This document shows, piece by piece, positions 48,882-59,276 of a stretch of 64,000 nt of DNA. The position numbers were made by a program, and so were the translations under genes. The stretch is from Nothophaeocryptopus gaeumannii (Eukaryota > Ascomycota > Dothideomycetes > Mycosphaerellales > Mycosphaerellaceae), in assembly GCA_031771865.1 (NCBI GenBank), contig JASISA010000023.1:124001-188000 (forward strand), in the 5' to 3' direction. The notes below the pieces were generated by a model. The model was not told the origin of the DNA and did no database searches. It saw only the letters and a program-made list of their open reading frames with translations. How positions within the stretch are numbered: the stretch's first letter is position 1; every line of letters begins with the position of its first letter.

Positions 48882-49475
48882 TAGGCCAGTGGTAGTGATG
48901 GAAGTAGCCGCGAGTAGACAGAGGATGCGTGCATGCTGGCTGTGGACAGACGAAGAGAAATGAATTGATACCCTTCAAACCTCAATCCTCAAACCCTCAA
49001 GTCTTCTATCATGCGTGACCCAAAAGCAAGGCATGTCAGTGAAGGAAAGATCGGAGAGTAGTTGGTAATAGTTTCTTTCAAATGAGTCATGTATGAACGG
49101 TGTCTCAACAGCTAAGGAAACTCGTTGTAAGACAAGAGGAACAACCACAAAAGTACAAGGATGCAAAAAGCATGGCTGTGTGCCAGCGTGAGCAATCTCC
49201 TCCCTTCTCATCTTTCGCATTCCATGCGTATCCCAAACGTCCTGTAATGGTGGAAGTAGTACAAGATTTCGCTCTGCCCAACGTGTGGACCCTCTCAATG
49301 CAGGCTAGTGCGGACATCATCTGTTCGTCTAAAGCCGTGACCTCCTCAATTTTTGCCGTGCAGCATGTATTCGTTGCGCTTCAGCGGCCTGCAGACATTG
49401 TTTGTGATCTTACGATGAACTCGTCAGTCCAACCATCGCGCCGCACATTTGTCTTGCTTGTTTCTGGCATTGCTC
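48882..49475. other. Convergent 3' flanks of SERF and Scs2 genes
   Basis: No gene seen. Overlapping ORFs on both strands (for example 48975-49298 minus) lack protein features. Confidence 0.4.
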
Positions 49476-50423
49476 TTAGAAGAAGAGGTAGGCCAGCAGA
49501 AAGCTAGCCACACACAGTGCCGCAACGATCTGTACTGGAACACCACCAGCGGGAGCCTGCAATGCTGCTGGGTTCTTCTTCTCCACAGTAGCAGTATCCC
49601 CACCGGCCTTGCGTTGCCGAAGCCCAGTCGCTTCCGCGGCTTGCGTTTGTAACCGCGAGATGGTAGCCTTCGCCTCGTCGAGCTGGCGTTGGAGATCTTG
49701 CTGGTTCAACCCAGTTGCGCTGGCGACCGCAGCAGTTGTAGAGTGCATGGTAGATTGTGATTGCGCGAGGTTCTCGCTCGAGTCAGGGACGGGGCTCTTA
49801 TCGGTATACCCAGAAGTCGGTCGCTGAGGAGTGACGGCGGCCGGGGATGGGGAGGAATATGCGGGTGGCTCTTCGTCGTGGTGGGAGATGCCATCGACAG
49901 CACCGGCGGTTGGGGCAGAACCATCGGCAGGCAGGAAAGTGACACGAATCTTCTTCTCTTGAATGCTCGATTTGGCTGTTGCTTCGATGTTGGACCAGAT
50001 CTGCGCGACATTACCGGTATCTTGGCCACTGCTAATGCCCACGGACTGGACGAGGAACTTGTCGCGGCATCGAGCATCTGGCGGTGGATCCTCCTTCATA
50101 GCCTGGAGAAGCACTTGTACTTCGACATCGCGGCCGGGCTCGATTTTGCCGGAGTTGGGACGAACGCAGTATCTAGGGGTTGTCAGTATCCACATTCGGC
50201 TTTCCTTTGTGTCACTGTGCATCTCTTACTGTTTGGGCGCAGTGGTCTTGACCTTGAAGGCCACAGGGTCGCTGTTGGGGTTGTGCAGGCGGAGGACTTG
50301 GCTGACTTCGTGGGTGAAGGGGCCTAGGGAGCCATTGTCAGTTCGAGCACTCTTCCGTGAGTGTTCTTGTTGTCCGAACGTACGTTTGAAGCCCAGCTCC
50401 GGCGGCGTCAACTCGACCGACAT
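49476..50423 (-). CDS. scs2: VAP/Scs2 family ER membrane protein (MSP domain)
   Basis: Tail-anchored ER protein that binds FFAT-motif partners at membrane contact sites. Exons on the minus strand: 50423-50384, 50323-50230, 50172-49476, giving 276 residues. The N-terminal MSP domain reads MSVELTPPELGFKRPFTHEV, LRLHNPNSDPVAFKVKTTAP and KQYCVRPNSGKIEPG across both junctions, matching the family consensus without gaps. A Pro/Ser-rich linker and a coiled coil (QQDLQRQLDEAKATISRLQT) follow. The last 21 residues (VPVQIVAALCVASFLLAYLF) are the membrane anchor. Donors are GTACGT and GTAAGA. Divergent from the UBX gene. Confidence 0.95.
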
Positions 50424-51006
50424 GGTAGCGGGTGATCTCAGGTGCGATGTGGGCGGATCGAGGGTTGGTGTTCGGATGCCGTGGATTGCTAAGCTGGCCT
50501 TTCCTTGGGGATGCGCTGCGAGTCAAGTGGCTGGTGGAAACGCTCGGCAGTCGCAATGGAGGTGGTCAGCGGGTGGATTGGCTTCTGTACTGTCGCGTGG
50601 AAGATATGTCAAGTGGCGGAGGTTGGGAAGTGATTGGGCTTTAAAGTGAGCAGCAGGGAATGGGAGCAGTGATGATTGGGGTGTAAGTGAACGGAGGGCC
50701 CTCGAACTTGGAAGGTGCGCACGGACGTTTCTTCCAGCGCACTGACGTAGATCCAGACGCCGCGAGCTCCACTCGTTCATGTGCTCGTTCACTTGCATCT
50801 TCTGCAGCTATCCGAACTACTTCCTTCACTTGCATACGTCTACATCCGACACACCACAGGCATCAAGAACATCTAGCCTTACTCCTGCACTTCTGAGCCT
50901 TACCTCAACCCACCGCCTTACAAGCACCTCGAACGCTACCAAGCTCTCTGAAGCCTGAAAGCTAGCTACATCTTCCTCGACCGCCACCTTAAAACCACCA
51001 ATCATC
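50424..51006. promoter_or_regulatory. Divergent promoter region Scs2/UBX
   Basis: About 580 bp between the two start codons. The stretch 50800-51000 is C/A/T-rich and likely the UBX 5' UTR. Confidence 0.45.
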
Positions 51007-51945
51007 ATGGCCGGCGACCTCGACTCCCTCGTCGACATGGGCTTCGACCTAGAGAAAGCCACCATCGCTCTCAAGAAAGGCGGCAACCTCACAGGCGCCA
51101 TCGACTGGCTGGAGAAGAACGCCGACAAGTCCCTCGACGACATCAAAGCGGATGAAGCAGAGGACGCTGAAATGCCACAACTTGAAGCAGGCGAACAAGC
51201 ACGCTCCATGGTCTGCAACGAATGCCAAAAGAAATTCCGATCGATGGCACAAGCCCAGTTCCACGCCGAGAAATCAGGCCATACCGATTTCGCAGAATCA
51301 GCCGAAGAGCTCGCTCCACTCACAGAAGAGGAGAAGAAGGCTAGACTAGAGGATATGCGAGCCAAGCTAGCCGAGAAGCGGGCAAAGCAAAAGGATGAAG
51401 ACAAAGCTGCCAACAAGCGCAACGAGGATATCCGAAAGAAGCACACCAAGGAACACGATGACGCCAAAGAGGAGCTCCAACGAAAAGAGCAAATCAAGGA
51501 AGCAGCGAAGAAGAAGCAAGAGAAACTCGACGACATCGCCGCGAAGAAGCGCATCCGTGACAAGATTGAGGCGGACAAGGCGGCACGCAAGGCTAAGGCT
51601 GAGCAGGAGAAGAAGATGCGCGAGAACCCATCTGCCTACAATCCCGGCGCAGCCACTGGAGCTCCAGCAGGTGCTGGCGGAGCTGCTTTGGCAGGAGCAG
51701 CAGCACCGAAGGCGAACCACTCCGAGGCGAGATTGCGGTTACAGACGGGCAGTGGGAATGTGATGAAGACTTTCCCGGCGGAGACGACGCTCTTCGAGGT
51801 TGCCGAGGCGGTCAAGCAAGAGAATGGGACTCAGGCTAGTAGCTTCTCGACTACGTTCCCTCGCAAGACCTGGGCCTATGAGGACTTTGGAATGACGCTC
51901 AAGGAGGCTGGGCTGGTGCCGAGTGCGGCTCTAGTCGTGCAATAG
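51007..51945 (+). CDS. UBA-UBX domain protein (UBXN1/SAKS1-like)
   Basis: Predicted Cdc48/p97 cofactor that also binds ubiquitin. Intronless, 312 residues. The N-terminal UBA is LDSLVDMGFDLEKATIALKK and GNLTGAIDWLEKN. A C2H2-like finger follows at about residues 70-95 (CNECQKKFRSMAQAQFHAEK with a second His). The long charged coiled coil spans about 105-215. An Ala/Gly-rich linker leads to the C-terminal UBX domain (EARLRLQTGSGNVMKTFPAE; SFSTTFPRKTWAYEDFGMTL), with the FPRK loop that contacts Cdc48. The order UBA - zinc finger - coiled coil - UBX is common in fungal homologues. Confidence 0.93.
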   Translation: MAGDLDSLVDMGFDLEKATIALKKGGNLTGAIDWLEKNADKSLDDIKADEAEDAEMPQLEAGEQARSMVCNECQKKFRSMAQAQFHAEKSGHTDFAESAEELAPLTEEEKKARLEDMRAKLAEKRAKQKDEDKAANKRNEDIRKKHTKEHDDAKEELQRKEQIKEAAKKKQEKLDDIAAKKRIRDKIEADKAARKAKAEQEKKMRENPSAYNPGAATGAPAGAGGAALAGAAAPKANHSEARLRLQTGSGNVMKTFPAETTLFEVAEAVKQENGTQASSFSTTFPRKTWAYEDFGMTLKEAGLVPSAALVVQ

Positions 51946-52283
51946 AGGTGCGACAGATGTACCAACCATGGCGTGAGGAGCAGGCAGGGGCGTTTCGATG
52001 AGTTGAGTTGAGTTGAGCGAGGTGTTGGTGGTCGAGATGAAGAAGGCGGGCGGCATTTTGCTTGATTGAAATACTCATAGGGGATGACACGAATCTAATC
52101 GCATTGCATTGCATGGCTTAGCGAGGCGCTGGCTGGGCAAAAACACATTTGCATGAGAATGAGGACGAGAACCATGAAATTACGCGAAAAGAGATATACA
52201 AGTAGTCAAGAGATGAACGAGATGACCGCTTGAACGCTGTACAGAATCCTCAACCCCTTGTGCCACTGTACAAAGAAGCACTT
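51946..52283. other. Convergent 3' flanks of UBX and Nop15-like genes
   Basis: About 340 bp, no gene. A short GAGTTGAGTTGAGTTGAG repeat lies at about 51999-52017. Confidence 0.45.
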
Positions 52284-53444
52284 TTATGCCGACTTGGTCT
52301 TCCGCTTCTTCGTAGTTGTGGTTGTCGCCACCGATCCACTCTTACTCTTCCTCTTCGTCGTCTTCTCCTCAACAACAGCCTTGCCTTTCGGACCAGCCTG
52401 CACAGAAGCCTTCACCGTCTCCTCAACGACCGGCTCCTCATCCTCCTTTCCACCATTCTCAATCAGCTTCACATTCCCCTCATCCTCCTCAGCACCAGCA
52501 CCCGCTTGTCTCGCCTTCACACCATCAACGCCCTTGACAGCAGGCATGTCAAACTCATACCCCATCTCCTTCAATTTCTCCTGCTTATCAGCTCTCCTCT
52601 TCTCTTCACGGGTGATCCTGACCTCCCACCCCTCCTTGTCCGTCCCCTTCGTCAGCCTCCTCCCCTCAAACCTCCCTCTCGGCGCGACCTTCCCCTTCCG
52701 ATCTCTCATACCTCCCTTTCCCCACATTGTATCCTTCACCTGCTCCTGCGGGATCCGTTTACACTGCAGGATATGTCCGAAGAGGAGGTACTTGTCCATT
52801 GTTTTTGCGACTATGTCTGCTACGGACGCGGCGGAGAACTCGATGAATCCGTAGTGTTTGGAAGCTCCTGTGCGGCGGTTTCGTGCGAGGCGCAAATGAG
52901 TTATAGGACCGAATTGGCTGAAGTACGAGCGGAGTTGGGGTTCGAAAAAGCCGTGGGGAAGGCGAGAGATGTAGATTACGCCAGGGGTGGATTCGGAGTC
53001 GGCTTCTGCAGCAGCTTTGATTTTCTTTTGAACGGCTTTGGTTGTGGGCGCGGCGGGTAGCTTCGATATCTCGATGCCCTCCTCTTCGGCTGCATCGTCT
53101 TCATCTTCGTCGCTGGAGAAGCCGGCGAGGAGGGCGGCGGTTTGGTCGGGCGTGAGTTCTGCGCCACCTTCTTCTTCGTCTTCTTCGATGTCAGAGACGA
53201 CAGGCTCGACTTCTTCCTCCGCCTCCTTCTCAACGACCTTCTTGGTTGGCTTCGCACTGGACTTGCTCTTCTTCTCCTTTGGCTTCTCAACCATAGTCGT
53301 CTCAACCTTGCTCTTCTTCAGGGCAGATTTCAGCGGTGCGGGTCGGTCGGAGGATTTGACCGTCTGTGAAGTCTTGACTTTCTTCGCGGCGGGGACGACA
53401 TTGTCGCCGGACTTGCGCTTCTTGCCCTTGGTATCGACAGACAT
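52284..53444 (-). CDS. nop15: Nop15/NIFK-like nucleolar RRM protein
   Basis: Required for 60S ribosome biogenesis (27S pre-rRNA processing) in yeast. Intronless, 386 residues. The N-terminal 150 residues are Lys-rich then acidic (KKRKSGDNVVPAAKKVK; VVSDIEEDEEEGGAELTPDQ). One RRM follows at about 155-230: GVIYISRLPHGFFEPQLRSY (RNP2) and SKHYGFIEFSAASVADIVAK (RNP1). The post-RRM region MDKYLLFGHILQCKRIPQEQ is specific to the Nop15/NIFK family. The basic tail ends in TTKKRKTKSA. Divergent from the SMN gene. Confidence 0.9.
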   Translation of the reverse strand: MSVDTKGKKRKSGDNVVPAAKKVKTSQTVKSSDRPAPLKSALKKSKVETTMVEKPKEKKSKSSAKPTKKVVEKEAEEEVEPVVSDIEEDEEEGGAELTPDQTAALLAGFSSDEDEDDAAEEEGIEISKLPAAPTTKAVQKKIKAAAEADSESTPGVIYISRLPHGFFEPQLRSYFSQFGPITHLRLARNRRTGASKHYGFIEFSAASVADIVAKTMDKYLLFGHILQCKRIPQEQVKDTMWGKGGMRDRKGKVAPRGRFEGRRLTKGTDKEGWEVRITREEKRRADKQEKLKEMGYEFDMPAVKGVDGVKARQAGAGAEEDEGNVKLIENGGKEDEEPVVEETVKASVQAGPKGKAVVEEKTTKRKSKSGSVATTTTTKKRKTKSA

Positions 53445-53681
53445 GATTGCTTCGACTGCTACGACAGATGGTGCAGAGCTGGAGTGTGCGAGTGTGAGAG
53501 GGACAGAGATCGAAATTGAACTTTTTCGAGAGGCATGCGCGAAATCTGGGGACGATCGGCCGAAGCTGAGCCGATCCCCGAGACCGAATCCAAAATCATG
53601 CCCTCACATGAAACGCGATCTCTCTTCGCAACCATTTGGGCCCAACGCCTTGCTCAAACTGAACCCGATGCTGCAGGAAGT

Positions 53682-54297
53682 ATGGTAGAGGATCTAACGC
53701 ACGATCAGGTCTGGGATGATTCGGCCCTGGTCGATTCCTGGAACGAAGCATTCGAAGAGTATAAAGTCTGTTTCTCCGAACTCTTCTCACAGCATTACCA
53801 TGCATTAACCTACTTCTACAGAGATATCATAGTCTCGCAGCAAAAGGCGAAAAAGTACCGGAAGCGCTTCTGTTGAATCCAACACCAAAGACACAACCTC
53901 CAAACGGCACTCCCAAACCCCCGTCCAACGCTCCAGCAAACTTCACAGCAACCTCCAAACCCAACTTCATCGGTCCTCCTAAACCCCCACCAACAGGACC
54001 TCCGGGTCTGGGGAGTCTGCCAGGAACTCTTTTGAATCAAAGTACTCCCGCTACCCTCTTTCTCTCCGTTATGAGGATGCTGACCTTCCTTCCGCAGCAC
54101 AAGATGAAACCCTCAAGAACATCATGATGTCCTGGTACTATGCTGGCTACTACACGGGCCTTTATGAGGGACAACAGAAAGCTTGGGCGGAGATGACGGC
54201 GCAACAGGTTGAGGCTCAAGCGGCGGAAGTGGAAGCGCAGGTGGGAGTGGAAGCGGAGGTTGGGGCGAAGGAAGGTGAGAGGGAAGAAGGCGGTTGA
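53682..54297 (+). CDS. smn1: Survival motor neuron (SMN) orthologue
   Basis: Core of the SMN complex that loads Sm proteins on snRNAs. Exons 53682-53765, 53822-54041 and 54098-54297 give 167 residues. The N-terminus MVEDLTHDQVWDDSALVDSW then NEAFEEYK-RYHSLAAKGEKV across intron 1 is the Gemin2-binding part. The middle is Pro-rich. The C-terminal YG box is DETLKNIMMSWYYAGYYTGL followed by YEGQQKAW. No Tudor domain is visible, as in S. pombe Smn1. Both introns are exactly 56 nt; donors are weak (GTCTGT, GTACTC) but acceptors are strong, and the frame is correct. Unspliced, the YG box is lost. In-frame ATGs at 53535 and 53598 would extend the N-terminus by 49 or 28 residues. Confidence 0.88.
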
Positions 54298-54667
54298 AGC
54301 TCTGTCTATGAAAATAAGAAGCCGAAAATTATTGAACGGTTCAAATAGTGATCGCTGACGGAGATGGATGAGGTGCTCTGAGCGAGGAACAACACCAATT
54401 GCACCTGCTGCCGGCGGAGATGTGTGGGAAATGAGCCAGAAGTTACTCACGGGAAGACTGTAAGTATTTTGATTCCAGGTATTTAATCAATTCTTTTCAC
54501 TGACGCGCTGACTAGAGATCGAGCTGAGAAAGCATAAGCTCGTTCTCCATGTTGTGATGACATGCCACGGAAGCAGTCAAGAAGGCAGGAGAGTCTAGCG
54601 ACACAGTTCAGGCCGTGAAGTTGATGAACAACATCGACTTGGTACCGATAGAATGGTGTATATCTAC
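54298..54667. other. Convergent 3' flanks of SMN and ELP1 genes
   Basis: About 370 bp without a supported gene. Confidence 0.45.
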
Positions 54668-57600
54668 CTATCCAAGCAAGCTCAACTTCTCAAACGCTTT
54701 CAACACAGGTGCCGTCTTCTTCACCTGACCAGCAGCCATAGCATCGAAAAGCACACCCTCCCCACCCCACGGTCTATGCAACTCAGGCCCAATCCCGTTC
54801 GTCACCGCGCCACCCACTTCCTGCTCTCCGCCCACCTTCTCCGTTTCAAAAACCTCTTTCAAACAACCTTTACATGCTTCATACACCTCCACAAACCCCT
54901 TCTCAACAGCTACTGCTCGTTCCCTCATCCCCCTCCTCATCAACCCCTCAACCAATCTCTCTACATCTTCTCCCGTCGAGTTGAGTCGTTCAATCAACCG
55001 TTCAATCGAATTCACAAGATACTCTTCTTCATAAACCGTCCCCTTCTTTCCCCTAGCACGTTTTCGTTCTTCTCGTCTCTTATTCTTACTCGTCTTTCTC
55101 GTAGCGTTCGTCGCTAATGTCCCCGTACTCCGATGTGTATACCGCGTCATGAACGTCCCCGCGGATGTTGTGGCGTCGGTGGGTGCGAGAGAGATGTTGT
55201 CAGGTATATCGGCCCCTTCGGCGTCGCCGCCGTCGAGGAAAGCCATGGGGTCTTGCTCTTTCTTGATTCGTAGATCCCGGAGGCGGGGGAGTTGGTGTTG
55301 TAGTTGGGTTTTCATTTTCGCAAGGAGTTCGGTTGTTGACGCGGAAGCTTCGACGAGTCCGGCGTCGACGACTGAGGAGAGGAGTTCGGGTTTGCGGTGG
55401 AGGGCTATGATGCGAATTGCGTCGGAGAACTTGTATGCTTTGCAGAGGAATCTACTCGCAGTGGGGAGATCGTCGAGATAGTCGAGGTGTATTGTTGCGG
55501 CGGAAGTAAAGTCTTTGGATTCTTCGCTGGCGTCTGCGAGGTCTTGGGCTAGCTCGGAGATTTTGTCGTCGGTCATACCCATGAGTGCGGCGCTGGCGAG
55601 ACATTCGCGCCACATGCTGGATGAGCGGTAGGCTTCGTACGCGGAGGCATGGTCGCCGATGTATTCGTAGGCGATGCCGGCTTCTTTGTATCGGTTTCTT
55701 GAGCTGAGGAAGTCGGCGTAGATGCGCATTAGGTCGACGAGTCGCGCATTGTCGTAGCGGTACAATTCGATAGCAGCGCTGTAAAGATCGTGCTTTGCTG
55801 CATAGGTTTTGACTTCGTCAAAGGCGCCGAGAGCATGTAGATGAGACAATGCTTTTGTGTATCGCTTGAGGTCATTGTCGACTGCGAGCTGTTGTCGCAG
55901 AGGTTCCATGTCGTGCAGGCTCTGGAGGTATGGAAGGTATTCTCTAGGATCTTTCTGTGATTGTTGGGCGACCAAGAGTGCCACATCGAGGTCATAGAGT
56001 CCAAGAGCCGTATCGTAGAGCTGGTTGACGTCTGCAAGAAAGCAAATGTGCTCTACAGCTTGCTCGAGCTGGTCTTGTTTCTGCTGCTTTCGCAGCTCGG
56101 AGACGAGGGCTAGACCGGCTTCAAGATTTGGCGGATTCTTGCACATATGTGCTGTGACGATACTTTGCAAGTGTGTTGTAGCATTGCCACTGAGTATTTC
56201 CAGAAACGCATCGCATATTCGGTTCACCTTTGATGCAGTGTTTAAAGGCATTTGCTGGCTATCTCCATTCGTCAGTTCAGCAGGAAGGGGCTCTGCCGCA
56301 GTAGCCTTGAGCGTTTCCTTGTACAAAGACTGCGACACGTCTTCTTCTGAAAGGGAGCTCAAAAAGAGATCGATGTGCTCGACCTTCTTCAACTGCTTGA
56401 CGAAGAGCTGGATGTCTTGCATGAATTGCCCCGGCGCATAGTCATGCAAGATGTTCATGTCCACTCTGTGTGTTCTACAGATGAGGAATGCCTTCTTGTA
56501 CTCCCGCTGGCCAATCTCATGGCGAATGCCAGCAAGTATCAGCGCTCTCGGATAGATGGTCTCTAGATTTCCTCGTGGCATTTGAAGTACGAGAGAGTAA
56601 GCACTGGGCATGACTGTGACAAGCTTGGCACCACGCTCAACATTCCGACATCGCTCGTCTTTCTCGGGCTCGTCTGGTGGTATTTCAAGCCTTCCATCGT
56701 GCAAGTGGACGAACTTGAGGAGGTGGCTGCTCGTCGTGAAGATTAGATGTGTATGAGTGACGGCAAATGATGTGCAGCCTGCGATTTTCAGCTGTTGAAG
56801 ATCACTTTGAATATGTAGGACACCGCCTGACGTCAAACCGAGCAGAATGCTGCCTTCTCCACACTGCCATACCTCCACTTGAGGACAGACAGTCGGCAGT
56901 TTTCCGACTTGCGCTCTTGACGCAAGATCATGGATCTCGCCCCTGTTGTTCTGAACCAGTATTCTCTGGTCATTCGTTGGTCGGAAGAGAAGAGGAATAT
57001 CTGATCCGACCCGAGTTGACGAGGTGCCAAAGTCGGAGATGGTGCTGACACGAGTGCCTTCTGTATTTGTAGAGGACTCCAGAACAAGCACGTTGTCATC
57101 ATCGAAGCATATCTGGCGTTCGATGGCATCAGTATCGTCAAGATAGAGAGTCTCTAAAAGACTGGCCTTCTTGGCCGGCTTTGAGCTGTAGTTGCACTTC
57201 CATATTGTAATGATGTTGGAATGTAGGACCGCTATCCGCATGCCACTGGAGTCAATGGCTACGTCAATCGCATTGATCGGTAAGGACACTTCATCAAACG
57301 CCATCGGAGGTGGGACGTTTGCAGTGCGCAAGGGTGTGATCTTCAGAATGCCGCCGTCGATCACAGCTATAATGCCGTAATCCATCGGGGACACAACCGG
57401 GCCTCGAGTGACCTCGAATGAGTATGCAAGTGTTCTCAAACTCTGACCTGCAGAGCAAGCGAGATGAAGGGCCTTCTCCAAGTGCCAACTCGCCTTGACT
57501 GCTCCATCAGACGGTGTCTCGAGAAGAATCTCCTGCTTGAGATAATAATGGTAGTTTCCCATCGTCCAGAGTTGTACTCGATCTTTAAGCGAGACAGCTA

Positions 57601-58558
57601 AGACTGAGGAATTGTTGTTCCAGTCAAGTGCGACTGAGCTGCCGAAAGTCTCCAACTCCTCTTTTGCGAGTCGGAGACTGAATTCACCATGTCGCAGCCC
57701 ATTTCGCTCGAAGAACACGACATCGAGTGTCTCGCTCCGTCTTTGAACACCAGCGATGAGTTGACCTGATGGCTTCCAGCTCAGAGCACCTTCGAGACCA
57801 TCAACCGGTTCGCTGACACTGTCAAGCGCACCTTCTCTCGAGTAGACCCGAATGATTCTGCGTTTCAAGTCCGTCTCCAGAACGCTGTTGATCGCCACCC
57901 ACTGACCATCTCCTCTCCAACTGATTGTCGTTCGTCCATCATCGAACGCACTCAGCTTTCCCTCATCGACATGCTCCGGCACAGTCGGATCTCGCATTGC
58001 CTTCGCTCTGGGTCCTTGAAATTGCGTTTCCCTTTTTCCCCAGCCAACATCGACATGATCTGAGACTTTGAGGTCCTCAATTTTGAGCTCCAGGTTTGCC
58101 ACACCTTCGAACTCCCGAGTCATGAAAAGGAGGGTATCGGTCCTGGAGACGATGACCAGCAATTCTTCATCCGGACTCCATGCCGCGGCCGCAATTCCTG
58201 CATCAACCGAACCCACAATCTCAATCAATTCTTCTCCGGGCTGGGCATCTTGTCGCACGACTACGATGTCTCCTCCTTCAAGTATGAGACATACGAGGCC
58301 GGAGTCCTGGAGGCAGTGAAGGCTCAAGATCCGGTCGTATGCTAGGTCCGGGTTTGGGGACGGCGCGTCCCAGGATGCGAATGGGACGCCATCTTCTGGG
58401 TTGTACACTTCTGGCGCAAACCGCTTAAGGGTCACAGTAGAATCGAATGCAGAGGGACCAAACGCGCAGATCAGACTGGTGCCATCCCATGCTGTGGCTG
58501 TTAGAGGCTCGGCGGCGAATTTGAAGGCTGTGTGCTTGATATTGCGGAGGTTGCGCAT
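54668..58558 (-). CDS. elp1: Elongator complex subunit Elp1 (Iki3)
   Basis: Scaffold of Elongator, which makes the 5-carboxymethyl uridine modification at tRNA wobble U34. Intronless, 1296 residues. N-terminal WD40 propellers: MRNLRNIKHTAFKFAAEPLT, VGSVDAGIAAAAWSPDEELL, DDGRTTISWRGDGQWVAINS, EGALSWKPSGQLIAGVQRR. The C-terminal half is helical TPR-like (DVALLVAQQSQKDPREYLPY; DDKISELAQDLADASEESKD; DYLDDLPTASRFLCKAYKFS). Near residue 1150 a basic patch KTSKNKRREERKRARGKKG matches the tRNA-binding, nuclear-signal region of the family. Length agrees with yeast Elp1 (about 1350). Confidence 0.96.
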   Translation of the reverse strand: MRNLRNIKHTAFKFAAEPLTATAWDGTSLICAFGPSAFDSTVTLKRFAPEVYNPEDGVPFASWDAPSPNPDLAYDRILSLHCLQDSGLVCLILEGGDIVVVRQDAQPGEELIEIVGSVDAGIAAAAWSPDEELLVIVSRTDTLLFMTREFEGVANLELKIEDLKVSDHVDVGWGKRETQFQGPRAKAMRDPTVPEHVDEGKLSAFDDGRTTISWRGDGQWVAINSVLETDLKRRIIRVYSREGALDSVSEPVDGLEGALSWKPSGQLIAGVQRRSETLDVVFFERNGLRHGEFSLRLAKEELETFGSSVALDWNNNSSVLAVSLKDRVQLWTMGNYHYYLKQEILLETPSDGAVKASWHLEKALHLACSAGQSLRTLAYSFEVTRGPVVSPMDYGIIAVIDGGILKITPLRTANVPPPMAFDEVSLPINAIDVAIDSSGMRIAVLHSNIITIWKCNYSSKPAKKASLLETLYLDDTDAIERQICFDDDNVLVLESSTNTEGTRVSTISDFGTSSTRVGSDIPLLFRPTNDQRILVQNNRGEIHDLASRAQVGKLPTVCPQVEVWQCGEGSILLGLTSGGVLHIQSDLQQLKIAGCTSFAVTHTHLIFTTSSHLLKFVHLHDGRLEIPPDEPEKDERCRNVERGAKLVTVMPSAYSLVLQMPRGNLETIYPRALILAGIRHEIGQREYKKAFLICRTHRVDMNILHDYAPGQFMQDIQLFVKQLKKVEHIDLFLSSLSEEDVSQSLYKETLKATAAEPLPAELTNGDSQQMPLNTASKVNRICDAFLEILSGNATTHLQSIVTAHMCKNPPNLEAGLALVSELRKQQKQDQLEQAVEHICFLADVNQLYDTALGLYDLDVALLVAQQSQKDPREYLPYLQSLHDMEPLRQQLAVDNDLKRYTKALSHLHALGAFDEVKTYAAKHDLYSAAIELYRYDNARLVDLMRIYADFLSSRNRYKEAGIAYEYIGDHASAYEAYRSSSMWRECLASAALMGMTDDKISELAQDLADASEESKDFTSAATIHLDYLDDLPTASRFLCKAYKFSDAIRIIALHRKPELLSSVVDAGLVEASASTTELLAKMKTQLQHQLPRLRDLRIKKEQDPMAFLDGGDAEGADIPDNISLAPTDATTSAGTFMTRYTHRSTGTLATNATRKTSKNKRREERKRARGKKGTVYEEEYLVNSIERLIERLNSTGEDVERLVEGLMRRGMRERAVAVEKGFVEVYEACKGCLKEVFETEKVGGEQEVGGAVTNGIGPELHRPWGGEGVLFDAMAAGQVKKTAPVLKAFEKLSLLG

Positions 58559-58924
58559 TTTGGCGGAGGAGTAGTTACCACTGTGAACTATCTCTCATAT
58601 TGCGGTCGTCACTCATCAAAAAGAGGAAATGTGAGTTGATATGTCTTGAATTGTCATGACTTTCAATGTTCACAAGATTTTATGTACAGTCGGCAGTTGG
58701 CTCGCTTACCCGCCCAATCAGAGCCTTCGAGAGTCTCAGCAATGCAAATGCAAGTGAAGTCGCAAAGAGACATCATTTCACGCTCGGAATCGTCAGATGC
58801 CATTGGTATACATATGAAAGTGATACAGCAGCATCTGTGCTATGCCATTGTCTCTATCCTGGGCTTCTGTAGCCACTTGCCCAGCTCCCTTGCCCATCCG
58901 TACCCTCCTAGCTTGATCACATCT
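58559..58924. other. Region between ELP1 start and COX8 end
   Basis: About 370 bp: promoter and 5' UTR of ELP1 and 3' UTR of COX8, both minus strand. No separate gene. Confidence 0.45.
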
Positions 58925-59276
58925 ATTGGTTCTTCTTTGTTTGCCAGACTGCGCAAACCGTTAGTACTCCATAGCTCCCGACCCTTCCCGATTTTCTTCG
59001 TGTACTCACCAGCGATGCCAAATGGTGCACCAAAGCCAACGACTAGCTCCCAGTCAGTATCCTATCCCCTCTGTCTCCCGCTCTTCTCCGCGAATTACAC
59101 GTACTCATAAAAGTCCAGTATCGGACGAAGAAGAATTTTGTGAGCGGATTGAATGGAATGTTGCTTCGTGGGCCCTCTGGGTAGTGGTATGGCGAGCCGA
59201 GCTGGGCGCGAGTAGAGTGGAAGCCGCGGCGGCCCACGAAGGTTGGTGCGCGGCGGGCGATGTTTCGGGCGAGCAT
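58925..59276 (-). CDS. cox8: Cytochrome c oxidase subunit 8 (VIIc type)
   Basis: Small single-pass subunit of complex IV in the mitochondrial inner membrane. Exons on the minus strand: 59276-59105, 59042-59010, 58950-58925, giving 76 residues. A mitochondrial presequence (MLARNIARRAPTFVGRRGFH STR) is followed by the mature start SPYHYPEGPRSNIPFNPLTK, then the helix FFFVRYWTFMIVGFGAPFGI and the end AVWQTKKNQ across both splice sites. Donors are GTACGT and GTGAGT; intron 2 has an ACTAAC branch. Intron 1 is 62 nt and intron 2 is 59 nt. Size and sequence match fungal Cox8 well. Confidence 0.92.
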
